NCBI GenBank assembly: GCA_026396845.1
Contig: JAPLWC010000032.1
Span: 1-6,061 of the forward strand
Direction: 5' to 3'
DNA length: 6,061 bases
From: Candidatus Gottesmanbacteria bacterium
GTDB lineage: Bacteria; Patescibacteriota; Microgenomatia; UBA10105; UBA927
The position numbers were made by a program, and so were the translations under genes. This document shows, in pieces, positions 1-4,922 of this stretch. Under the pieces are notes generated by a model. The model was not told the DNA's origin and did no database searches. It saw only the letters and a list, made by a program, of their open reading frames with translations. Positions within the stretch are counted from its first letter, which is position 1, and each line of letters begins with the position of its first letter.

Positions 1-546
1 CACCACAAGCGTCGTTTCTTCACCGGCAAGTGTTCCGTTGACGACGGCAAGTCCCACATCACGATACCCGGCCTTGAGTAAATTCTCACGGTGGGAAGGC
101 GAAGCCATCCACGCATCCACCACACCGCCACTGGTAGAAAAGTTTTTGGCCAGATTTTCCCCGGCAACTGTATAGTGGTAGCCGGCCCCTGTTATGAAAT
201 CCCACGGAGTCGCTCCTGCGGGACTGTTATGTGCCCAATAATTTTTTACAAACATGTCCGCTGCCTTATTGGCTGCAGCCACGGAAAGCGTATTGTTAAG
301 GGTAACGGGAGAAAGTCCGGCTTCCTGCCGCTTGGCATTCGTGTCGGCCAAAAGCTGCTGGACGTTAATATCCGTGGCATATCCCAGAATATCCGGCATA
401 ACTTTATGCGCCGCGCGGATTCCTAAGTTAAAAAGGGCAAACAGAAGCACATACGCAAGAAGCATGTCCACATGCAAAGCTTTGGCCCTGTGATTATTGG
501 TTTGATGGGGAATGAAAAAGTGTCTCAGGCTTGTAACAAGACTCAT
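1..546 (-). CDS. Membrane-anchored CAP-domain (SCP/YkwD-like) protein, 3' end outside window
   Basis: The frame is open from an ATG at 544-546 to the left edge (182 codons, no stop), so the C-terminus is missing. Residues 1-26 are a basic, His-containing segment (FFIPHQTNNHRAK at 10-22). A hydrophobic helix follows at about 28-45, then an extracellular CAP domain from about residue 62. The CAP signature residues are visible: H106 in YWAH, E130 in AGEN, and H152 and E154 in SHRENLL, matching the family's His/Glu cleft. CAP proteins are secreted or surface proteins of varied and often unknown function; some bind lipids or metals. The N-terminal segment with one helix implies a membrane tether with the CAP domain outside. 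The gene lies 15 bases downstream of tsaB. No Shine-Dalgarno is visible, but a TATGAT hexamer sits 6 bases before the ATG. CAP family assignment is firm; its function here is unknown. Confidence 0.9.
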   Translation of the reverse strand, partial: MSLVTSLRHFFIPHQTNNHRAKALHVDMLLAYVLLFALFNLGIRAAHKVMPDILGYATDINVQQLLADTNAKRQEAGLSPVTLNNTLSVAAANKAADMFVKNYWAHNSPAGATPWDFITGAGYHYTVAGENLAKNFSTSGGVVDAWMASPSHRENLLKAGYRDVGLAVVNGTLAGEETTLVV

Positions 547-552
547 GTATCT

Positions 553-558
553 ATCATA
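553..558 (-). promoter_or_regulatory. Candidate -10 hexamer placing the CAP gene start at a leaderless position
   Basis: Reading the minus strand, TATGAT is followed by six bases and then the ATG at 546. Transcription starting about seven bases after the hexamer would begin at or next to the start codon. No Shine-Dalgarno precedes this ATG. No good -35 element was recognised and the hexamer could arise by chance, so this is a weak call supported mainly by similar spacing before the VanZ-like gene. Confidence 0.3.
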
Positions 559-561
559 GAA

Positions 562-870
562 TCAGTAAGTTGGTATGGCAAGCGTTTTTTCCCCGTTCAC
601 CGGTATATCCAGTAAATATCCAAGTGCGTTGGCAACGGTCGCGCCTACCCGAAGGCCGGTAAACGATCCGGGTCCGGTGGCAACCATAATGGCGGCGATG
701 TCCGTGATCTTTAATGTATGTTCTGCCAGTATTTCTTCGATCATCGGCAGCACCATTTGAGACTTTAGAACTTTTGATTCGCTGACTTTCTCAAACCGTT
801 TCCCATCAATCTCCAGCGCAATCTTCGCCGTATTGATTGCCGCTGTATCGATACATAAAATGACTGACAT
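562..870 (-). CDS. tsaB: TsaB, short form (t6A tRNA modification; N-terminal ASKHA-like domain only)
   Basis: TsaB is the non-catalytic partner of TsaD in the complex that transfers threonylcarbamoyl from TC-AMP to A37 of ANN-decoding tRNAs. The 102-residue product has the family landmarks: ILCIDTA at 4-10, a central helix around KSQMVLPMIEEILAE (36-50), and the hallmark ATGPGSFTGLRVG at 64-76. It stops after ALGYLLDIPVNGEKTLAIP, where typical TsaB proteins of about 220-230 residues would continue into a second domain. The sequence is clean up to its TGA stop, so it looks like a naturally short TsaB of the kind I associate with reduced genomes, not a broken gene. The ATG at 870 lies two bases past the tsaC stop. 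The frame is open upstream to 960, but that extension lies inside tsaC and does not resemble TsaB. Translation is probably coupled to tsaC. Confidence 0.9.
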   Translation of the reverse strand: MSVILCIDTAAINTAKIALEIDGKRFEKVSESKVLKSQMVLPMIEEILAEHTLKITDIAAIMVATGPGSFTGLRVGATVANALGYLLDIPVNGEKTLAIPTY

Positions 871-872
871 AT

Positions 873-1448
873 TTATTTCAATATAATCGCCCCCTGACGG
901 ATAATTTTGTACGGAGTTACGCTGCAGTCTACCACAGTCGATGCTTGTTTTACAGAACACTTCCCAGGCACAACGTAATCAACAAGTTTGACAAGTTCGG
1001 GGGTGAGGTCCGCGGTCGAGTAGGGGGTGGGATCGCCGTGAAAGTTTGCGGATGGACCTAAAATCGGTACACCCGCTTCTTCAATGATTTTAAGAATCGC
1101 CGGATGGTTAGGCATCCGAAGCCCAATAGTTTTTCTGCCCCCACGGATAGGGGAGTCGATTAAGTTTGTTTTGCACGGAGCAACAATCGTCAACGCCCCG
1201 GGCCAATATTCTTTCATAAGACGTCGCACAACATCTGACGGGTCGAGATAGTATGTGAGAGACATTTCTATATTACCAACCAATACCGGCATTGCTTGCC
1301 CGGCTGGCCGCCGCCGGATTTCAAATAAACGGTCAACCGCCGCATGATTATCTATCCTGCACCCTATACCAAATGCCGTATCCGTCGGAAAGATTATGAT
1401 ACCGCCGATATTTAATACTTCAATCGCTTTTTGAATATAAATATTCAT
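873..1448 (-). CDS. tsaC: TsaC/YrdC-type L-threonylcarbamoyladenylate synthase
   Basis: This enzyme makes threonylcarbamoyl-AMP from threonine, bicarbonate and ATP, the first step of t6A synthesis, in the cytoplasm. The 191-residue product is a single YrdC domain without the extra C-terminal Sua5 domain. Visible family blocks are FPTDTAFGIGC (20-30), the basic RRRPAGQAMPVLV strip (45-57), YWPGALTIV (81-89), GLRMPNHP (109-116), GPSANFHGDPTP (131-142) and STVVDCS (170-176). Blocks two and five are the usual substrate and ATP binding regions. The ATG at 1448 is preferred over an in-frame TTG at 1457, because the family normally begins a few residues before the AI..L..GG segment. No clear Shine-Dalgarno was found. 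The gene sits between tsaE (48-base AT-rich spacer) and tsaB (2 bases), forming a t6A cluster. Confidence 0.95.
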   Translation of the reverse strand: MNIYIQKAIEVLNIGGIIIFPTDTAFGIGCRIDNHAAVDRLFEIRRRPAGQAMPVLVGNIEMSLTYYLDPSDVVRRLMKEYWPGALTIVAPCKTNLIDSPIRGGRKTIGLRMPNHPAILKIIEEAGVPILGPSANFHGDPTPYSTADLTPELVKLVDYVVPGKCSVKQASTVVDCSVTPYKIIRQGAIILK

Positions 1449-1496
1449 AATTTTCAATTTTTAATTAATTTTTAATTTTAAATTTCAAATTTCAAA
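1449..1496. repeat. AT-rich spacer of degenerate heptamer repeats between tsaE and tsaC
   Basis: The spacer is almost pure A/T. On the minus strand it reads as successive near-repeats: TTGAAAT, TTGAAAT, TTAAAAT, TAAAAAT, a TTAATTAA step, then TGAAAAT running into the tsaC start region. It contains two TTGAAA hexamers that could pass as -35 elements, and several A/T hexamers about 17 bases further on, so a promoter for tsaC is possible but cannot be fixed. No GC-rich stem typical of a terminator is present. I associate this kind of spacer with CPR genomes, from memory only. Confidence 0.5.
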
Positions 1497-1946
1497 TTAA
1501 GAATTATTTTTGATGGTAATTGTGTGTGAGTCATCCTGCTCGGTCGTGAATAGGATATCGATACGCTCTTGTGGCATAAGACCTCCCAGGCGCTCGGCCC
1601 ATTCGACAACCGTGTACGAGGCTAAATCTGCAAATATCTCCGGAAGGCCGAGTCCTTCCAGTTCGGAGACAGTTTGCAACCGGTATAAGTCCACGTGATA
1701 CAAGTGGAAATCTTTCTTAGGTATTTGGTAACGTCGCACAATAATAAAAGTGGGGGAAAGCAGGCGAGTGGGTATTCTTAAACCGCGGGCAAACCCCTGC
1801 GTGAAGGTAGTCTTGCCGCTCCCTAGCTGCCCGTAGAGGCATACTATATGAGGTCCTCCTCTATCCCCTAGATAGCGAGCCAGGTCTTCACCCACGCGCG
1901 CAGTTTCTTCGGGCTTTTTGGTAATAATTTTTTTATGGAAATCCAT
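1497..1946 (-). CDS. tsaE: TsaE, ATPase of the t6A threonylcarbamoyl transfer complex
   Basis: TsaE is a small P-loop ATPase that binds the TsaB-TsaD dimer and is needed for repeated cycles of t6A formation. The 149-residue product has the family layout: a PEET motif near the N-terminus (12-15), Walker A GQLGSGKTT (39-47), SPTF (64-67), HVDLYR (84-89) and the VVEWAER segment (113-119) with its conserved acidic residue and tryptophan. Length is normal. The ATG at 1946 is chosen over an in-frame GTG at 1955, because an AGGAG at 1957-1961 lies 10 bases before the ATG but only one base from the GTG. The first 79 bases overlap the 3' end of the VanZ-like gene in another frame. Both proteins show conserved residues close to the overlap, so it looks real and may couple their translation. 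Confidence 0.95.
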   Translation of the reverse strand: MDFHKKIITKKPEETARVGEDLARYLGDRGGPHIVCLYGQLGSGKTTFTQGFARGLRIPTRLLSPTFIIVRRYQIPKKDFHLYHVDLYRLQTVSELEGLGLPEIFADLASYTVVEWAERLGGLMPQERIDILFTTEQDDSHTITIKNNS

Positions 1947-2251
1947 GCAAGACACGCTCCTAGCGAGTCAATTATAACATCACGCACGGTCCCCTCCCGT
2001 GTGACAACAAAGAGTTGGTGAATTTCATCGGAACTTGCATACAAAATGACAATAAAAAATGACGTGATTGGATTCTTTGTTGCACGAAACGTAAGTATGT
2101 ACAATAGTGCATACTCAAGTACGTGCAGTGTCTTAAAAAACAGAAAATTGACAGCGTCTTGGTTCGATACGACAATGCGCTGACGGGTTGAAAAGAAAAA
2201 AATGACGCCCATCCACACAAATACCGACCCCCACAAACGGACAATTTTCAT
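1868..2251 (-). CDS. VanZ-like family membrane protein
   Basis: The 127-residue product is a small polytopic membrane protein with about four hydrophobic segments (about 6-20, 38-54, 62-73 and 92-107). It carries the polar residues of the VanZ-like family: K40, H43 and E46 in KTLHVLEYALL, DEIHQLF at 75-81, R85, and D91 and D95 in RDVIIDSLGA. VanZ itself gives low-level teicoplanin resistance in enterococci; the biochemical role of the wider family is unsettled, so no function is claimed. The ATG at 2251 gives the usual basic residues before the first helix. An in-frame GTG at 2266 shares one base with the TAG stop of the preceding gene and is a real alternative start. A basic C-terminal tail (about 112-120) lies entirely within the 79-base overlap with tsaE. 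Confidence 0.85.
   Translation of the reverse strand: MKIVRLWGSVFVWMGVIFFFSTRQRIVVSNQDAVNFLFFKTLHVLEYALLYILTFRATKNPITSFFIVILYASSDEIHQLFVVTREGTVRDVIIDSLGACLAWISIKKLLPKSPKKLRAWVKTWLAI
1957..1961 (-). promoter_or_regulatory. Shine-Dalgarno of tsaE (AGGAG)
   Basis: On the minus strand AGGAG is followed by 10 bases and the ATG at 1946. It decides the tsaE start against the upstream GTG. It lies inside the coding sequence of the overlapping VanZ-like gene. Confidence 0.6.
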
Positions 2252-2257
2252 TCTTCC

Positions 2258-2263
2258 AGTATA
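2258..2263 (-). promoter_or_regulatory. Candidate -10 hexamer 6 bases before the VanZ-like gene
   Basis: The minus strand reads TATACT, six bases, then the ATG at 2251. It sits just after the stop codon of the lamin-tail gene. The same nine-base context (TGTATACTGG without its last base) occurs before the lamin-tail gene at about 3118-3126. The best -35 match at 17-base spacing is poor (CTTAAA). If active, it would give a nearly leaderless transcript. Confidence 0.3.
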
Positions 2264-2265
2264 CA

Positions 2266-3108
2266 CTACGATTCCGGAGGTTTAAGCGCATTCCGCTTTT
2301 GCCATACAAAAACCAGTGATAAAATCGCGCATCCTATTCCCACAAGCAAAAGAGAAATAATAAGCGGCTTCGCCGAAGGTCTTGTGTCCCTACTAGCCAT
2401 CACACTCGCTGTCGCCGCGCTGTCCGTAGCCCCAAGTACGGCGGAAGCGCTGGATAGCGCTGCGGAAGCGGAGGCCACGATAGTCGGCTTTACCGTCGGC
2501 GTGGAAGCTCTGGTAGGAGTCGGAGTTCTTGTGGGTGTTAGGGTTCGAGTGGGAGTAGGAGTTGGGGGTTCTGTCGGCTCGGGCGTAGGGGTTGGCGTAT
2601 TGGTAGGCTCGGGAGTAGGAGTCGGTGTCGGACAAACAAATGATGCTGCATCTCCTTGAGGACTTGGTGCATCTGTCACGGACCAGTTGATTGAACCATC
2701 GGGAACGCGAATTCCTGACTGGCTAGCTGTCAACGTTTTCAGTAATTGCCCTGATCCATAACTAATACTGTCAATGGTATCGTCCTCTTTCTTGAGAATT
2801 AATGTGTCACCGCTATCCGCTAACCAATACGAATTTTTTGATCGGGTAATCAATTTAAAAGATTTTGCTCCCAATTCATCCTGTGGACAAAATGTGAGTT
2901 TTTGGGTTGTAGCGGAATTACCGTCAAAAAATAATACAACTCCAGCTAACGGAAACGCTTGATCATCCGGATTATAAAGCTCTACCCATTCGGGATTTGA
3001 AGCAGAACTAAATTCGTTAATTACGATTGAAGCGTTTACAGGACGAACAAAAAATCCTATCCCAACAAAGAGAAGAGCATAGCCGCATATGCGGGGCAAG
3101 CGAACCAT
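2266..3108 (-). CDS. Lamin-tail-domain surface protein with Pro/Thr-rich stalk and C-terminal membrane anchor
   Basis: The 280-residue product has an N-terminal signal peptide (hydrophobic core about 10-21, likely cleaved near VNA at 24-26). A lamin-tail (LTD) domain follows at about 27-158, recognised by IVINEFSS at 28-35, EWVELYNP at 40-47, SGDTLILKKEDDTIDSISYG (99-118) and the GIRVPDGSINWSV end block. Next come a low-complexity Thr-Pro stalk at 160-208, an Ala/Ser segment, and a hydrophobic helix at about 249-268 followed by Lys/Arg and a short tail. This predicts an extracellular beta-sandwich held off the membrane on a stalk. Bacterial LTD domains occur in secreted proteins and nucleases, but no catalytic domain is present, so the role (adhesion or surface structure) is open. 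No LPXTG-type sortase motif precedes the helix. The gene follows a 67-base intergenic region and has no obvious Shine-Dalgarno. Confidence 0.88.
   Translation of the reverse strand: MVRLPRICGYALLFVGIGFFVRPVNASIVINEFSSASNPEWVELYNPDDQAFPLAGVVLFFDGNSATTQKLTFCPQDELGAKSFKLITRSKNSYWLADSGDTLILKKEDDTIDSISYGSGQLLKTLTASQSGIRVPDGSINWSVTDAPSPQGDAASFVCPTPTPTPEPTNTPTPTPEPTEPPTPTPTRTLTPTRTPTPTRASTPTVKPTIVASASAALSSASAVLGATDSAATASVMASRDTRPSAKPLIISLLLVGIGCAILSLVFVWQKRNALKPPES
2485..2631 (-). repeat. Degenerate repeat DNA encoding the Thr-Pro stalk
   Basis: This stretch encodes residues 160-208 of the lamin-tail protein as imperfect TPTP, EPT and TRTPTPT units. The plus strand reads as variants of ggagtaggagt and ggagtcgg. 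It is in frame throughout. Repeats like this can change in length by slippage and can collapse in assembly, so the number of units should be treated with care. Confidence 0.75.
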
Positions 3109-3118
3109 TTGAGTTACC

Positions 3119-3124
3119 AGTATA
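3119..3124 (-). promoter_or_regulatory. Candidate -10 hexamer upstream of the lamin-tail gene
   Basis: The minus strand reads TATACT followed by ten bases and the ATG at 3108, in the longest unexplained spacer of the right half. No good -35 hexamer is found at 16-18 bases; the position is instead next to or partly covered by the palindrome at 3146-3161. That suits either a factor-dependent promoter or no promoter at all. Confidence 0.4.
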
Positions 3125-3145
3125 CAAAATCAAAAAAGGAAAATA

Positions 3146-3161
3146 TGTACGATATCGTACA
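3146..3161. promoter_or_regulatory. 16-bp perfect palindrome TGTACGATATCGTACA: candidate operator or weak terminator stem
   Basis: All 16 bases are self-complementary. The site lies in the 67-base gap between the peptidase gene stop (3176) and the lamin-tail start (3108). As an operator it would sit just upstream of or overlapping the -35 zone of the candidate promoter at 3119-3124. As RNA it could fold into a 6-bp stem with an AUAU loop, 14 bases after the peptidase stop codon, followed by a U-rich run (TATTTTCC then TTTTTT), which resembles a weak intrinsic terminator. The loop is itself symmetric, which a terminator does not need. I do not recognise the binding motif. Confidence 0.5.
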
Positions 3162-3175
3162 AACTGTAAGAGTGT

Positions 3176-4396
3176 TTACATCGATACGCGATCAACCTCA
3201 AAAACACTGCCTAATGAATAATGATCCGTAAATGATTTGTCACTACCGTTCTCAATGTAGGGATCATTCATAATATATGTGCCATCTGAATACGATTTTA
3301 CCACCACAAAATGAGTTCCAAACGGACCGGAATAAACACCTACGATAACCGGACCATCTTTGAGAGTATCAGGACTTAACGCACCCGCAGATGATCTGGT
3401 AATGTTCATATTTTTAACAGATATCGTTCCTCGCACCAACATTGCGGTTCCCACAGAAAAATTAGCCGGACTTGAAAACGCAATATCCTGTGGGGAAATA
3501 TCCCTATGTCCGTAATGACTGGCCATCATTGCAACAGACGTTACCAGACACCCGACACGAAGCACAGAACATGGACCGTTACAACCGCTCCCCTGTCCGT
3601 TAATAAGCGCGTTGCCCCACTGACTGTCCCGCTGATTATAGTAACAACCCCAATCATTACAGGAAGTTTGATTGGATAACAACGTTGCTCCCTGGCTGTC
3701 TGCGAAACTTGCAAAACCCGCCAGCCGCGCAAGTGCTTCCCGTCGCAGTTGTGCATACGTTTCTTCCTGGCCTCTCGTTTGCGTCAGCAATGCATCTTTA
3801 GCCTGTTTCTGTTGTGCCAGTTGCTGGCTTTGAACTTTCAGTTGCTGCTGCACCTGTTCCAACTGAACTTTTTTATCTTCTCTCGTCTGTTTACTCTCGT
3901 TATAGCTATTCTGTGTTGCTTTTACCTGAAAGACGAGCGACGCGTCTTCCTTTTGCACTGCTGAAAGATATTGTGCGCGGGCGATAAAATCCGACACATT
4001 GCGGCTAAAAAGGAGTGTCCCAAATTGCGGAACTACAGACCGTTTATATGCTGCCGGAATCCGATGGAGAAGAAGCGCCAACCGGGTATTTAATACTCCC
4101 TCAAGCCGCTGCACTTCATTTTCAAGCTGATTAATTTCATCGAGCAGTGTTTTTATTTTTGTTTGGGTCGCATCAATTCGGATACTCGTTAATTTAATCT
4201 GATTATCCATGTAATTGATCTCACCGGTTAATGTGTTTGCCTGGCTTTGACAGGAATTTACCACATTCTGAAGACATTCAGTGTCGTTGTTTTGACATGG
4301 ATTGTGTTCAACGGGCGGGCAGGATTGGGCGAAGATCCTAAACGGGAGTAGGAAGAAGAGTGCAACACATATTATTATCCATATTCGTTTGTTCAT
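3176..4396 (-). CDS. Secreted PcsB/EnvC-like coiled-coil protein with C-terminal C39-like cysteine-peptidase domain
   Basis: The 406-residue product has a signal peptide (core about 5-18, cleavage probably near IFAQ at 21-24). A long coiled coil spans about 55-222 and contains the segment AAYKRSVVPQFGTLLFSRNVSDFIARAQYL in pieces at 115-144, which resembles the hairpin region of PcsB, CwlO and EnvC. After a linker comes a peptidase domain (about 250-400) like Peptidase_C39_2: YYNQRDSQW (252-260) with Q255 as oxyanion candidate, GCLVTSVAMMASHYG (282-296) with C283 as nucleophile, THFVVV with H362, and NDPY with D378. The complete triad predicts an active cysteine peptidase or amidase, probably cutting wall peptide crosslinks; the substrate is inferred. 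Four cysteines (26, 34, 41, 49) follow the signal peptide. The ATG is 7 bases after the ftsX stop with no clear Shine-Dalgarno, which points to coupled translation and to a role as the FtsEX-controlled wall enzyme. Confidence 0.88.
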   Translation of the reverse strand: MNKRIWIIICVALFFLLPFRIFAQSCPPVEHNPCQNNDTECLQNVVNSCQSQANTLTGEINYMDNQIKLTSIRIDATQTKIKTLLDEINQLENEVQRLEGVLNTRLALLLHRIPAAYKRSVVPQFGTLLFSRNVSDFIARAQYLSAVQKEDASLVFQVKATQNSYNESKQTREDKKVQLEQVQQQLKVQSQQLAQQKQAKDALLTQTRGQEETYAQLRREALARLAGFASFADSQGATLLSNQTSCNDWGCYYNQRDSQWGNALINGQGSGCNGPCSVLRVGCLVTSVAMMASHYGHRDISPQDIAFSSPANFSVGTAMLVRGTISVKNMNITRSSAGALSPDTLKDGPVIVGVYSGPFGTHFVVVKSYSDGTYIMNDPYIENGSDKSFTDHYSLGSVFEVDRVSM

Positions 4397-4403
4397 GCAT
4401 GTG

Positions 4404-4922
4404 TCAGAACTTTAAATAGCGCCCGAGGGCAACAAGGCTTCCTATACTACCTAAGAAAAACCCAATAAGCAACATTGCTCCCATAAAGCCGCCGGCAGAA
4501 AACAGGAACGGCGTGGCGGTGAGACTCCCCATGACAACGCTGATGGCGGGAATCATGCCTAAAAATGACAGCGCCATAGGCCGGATCCAAATGACCAGAC
4601 CGGTAATGATAACCCATGCCATGAATGCGCCTGAGGCCCCGTAAAAACCGCCTTCTATAACAAACGGCATACGGATATACCAGGGGCTCGCGCCTACCAA
4701 TTTAAGAATTTCTATTTCTTCTTTTTTGAGGGCTATTTTCATACTCACCACGGTCATGATGATAAGAAGCGAATCAATCGCCAAAAGAATTGCCAATGAC
4801 CCGCCGACGATCCGTATGGTATTTGTCCAGGAGAGCAGCGTGTCCACGACATCCTTCTGGAATACCACCTCTTCCACTCCCTGGGCCTGGCGGATAATAG
4901 GATCAAGGTGTTTTGGCATCAT
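4404..4922 (-). CDS. FtsX C-terminal fragment (end of loop, TM2-TM4)
   Basis: The frame is open from further upstream, but FtsX-like sequence starts only near the paired ATG codons at 4917-4922. From there it would encode 172 residues: loop end, TM2 (about IRIVGGSLAILLAIDSLLI), the cytoplasmic loop with KKEEIEILKLVGA that normally contacts FtsE, TM3 and TM4. The paired ATGs overlap the stop of the N-terminal fragment by 20 bases, so reinitiation producing a separate polypeptide is conceivable. No Shine-Dalgarno supports it. Confidence 0.6.
   Translation of the reverse strand: MMPKHLDPIIRQAQGVEEVVFQKDVVDTLLSWTNTIRIVGGSLAILLAIDSLLIIMTVVSMKIALKKEEIEILKLVGASPWYIRMPFVIEGGFYGASGAFMAWVIITGLVIWIRPMALSFLGMIPAISVVMGSLTATPFLFSAGGFMGAMLLIGFFLGSIGSLVALGRYLKF

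Noticed and set aside
91..426. Plus-strand open frame of 111 codons at the left end
   Set aside because: The minus strand encodes a clear CAP domain here with its signature residues; the plus frame has no recognisable features.
871..960. N-terminal extension of tsaB to 960
   Set aside because: It lies within tsaC, has no TsaB similarity, and the family start MSVILCIDTA follows directly at 870.
2300..2440. LPXTG-like sorting signal at the C-terminus of the lamin-tail protein
   Set aside because: No LPXTG-type motif precedes the C-terminal helix; SAVLGATDS and RPSAKP do not match a known sorting pattern.
2485..2631. CRISPR-like or tandem-array repeat
   Set aside because: There are no uniform repeats with unique spacers; it is in-frame low-complexity coding DNA.
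2384..2659. Plus-strand open frame rich in Gly-Val repeats
   Set aside because: It is the antisense of the Thr-Pro stalk and C-terminus of the lamin-tail gene; its repeats are a by-product of that coding sequence.
4319..4330. Lipoprotein lipobox ending at Cys26 of the coiled-coil peptidase
   Set aside because: The residues before Cys26 are FAQS; there is no Leu at the -3 position, so ordinary signal peptidase cleavage is more likely.
4903..4905. TGA in ftsX read as glycine (alternative code 25)
   Set aside because: Reading through does not yield FtsX sequence in that frame, TGA ends other genes here sensibly, and no in-frame TGA occurs in the intact genes.
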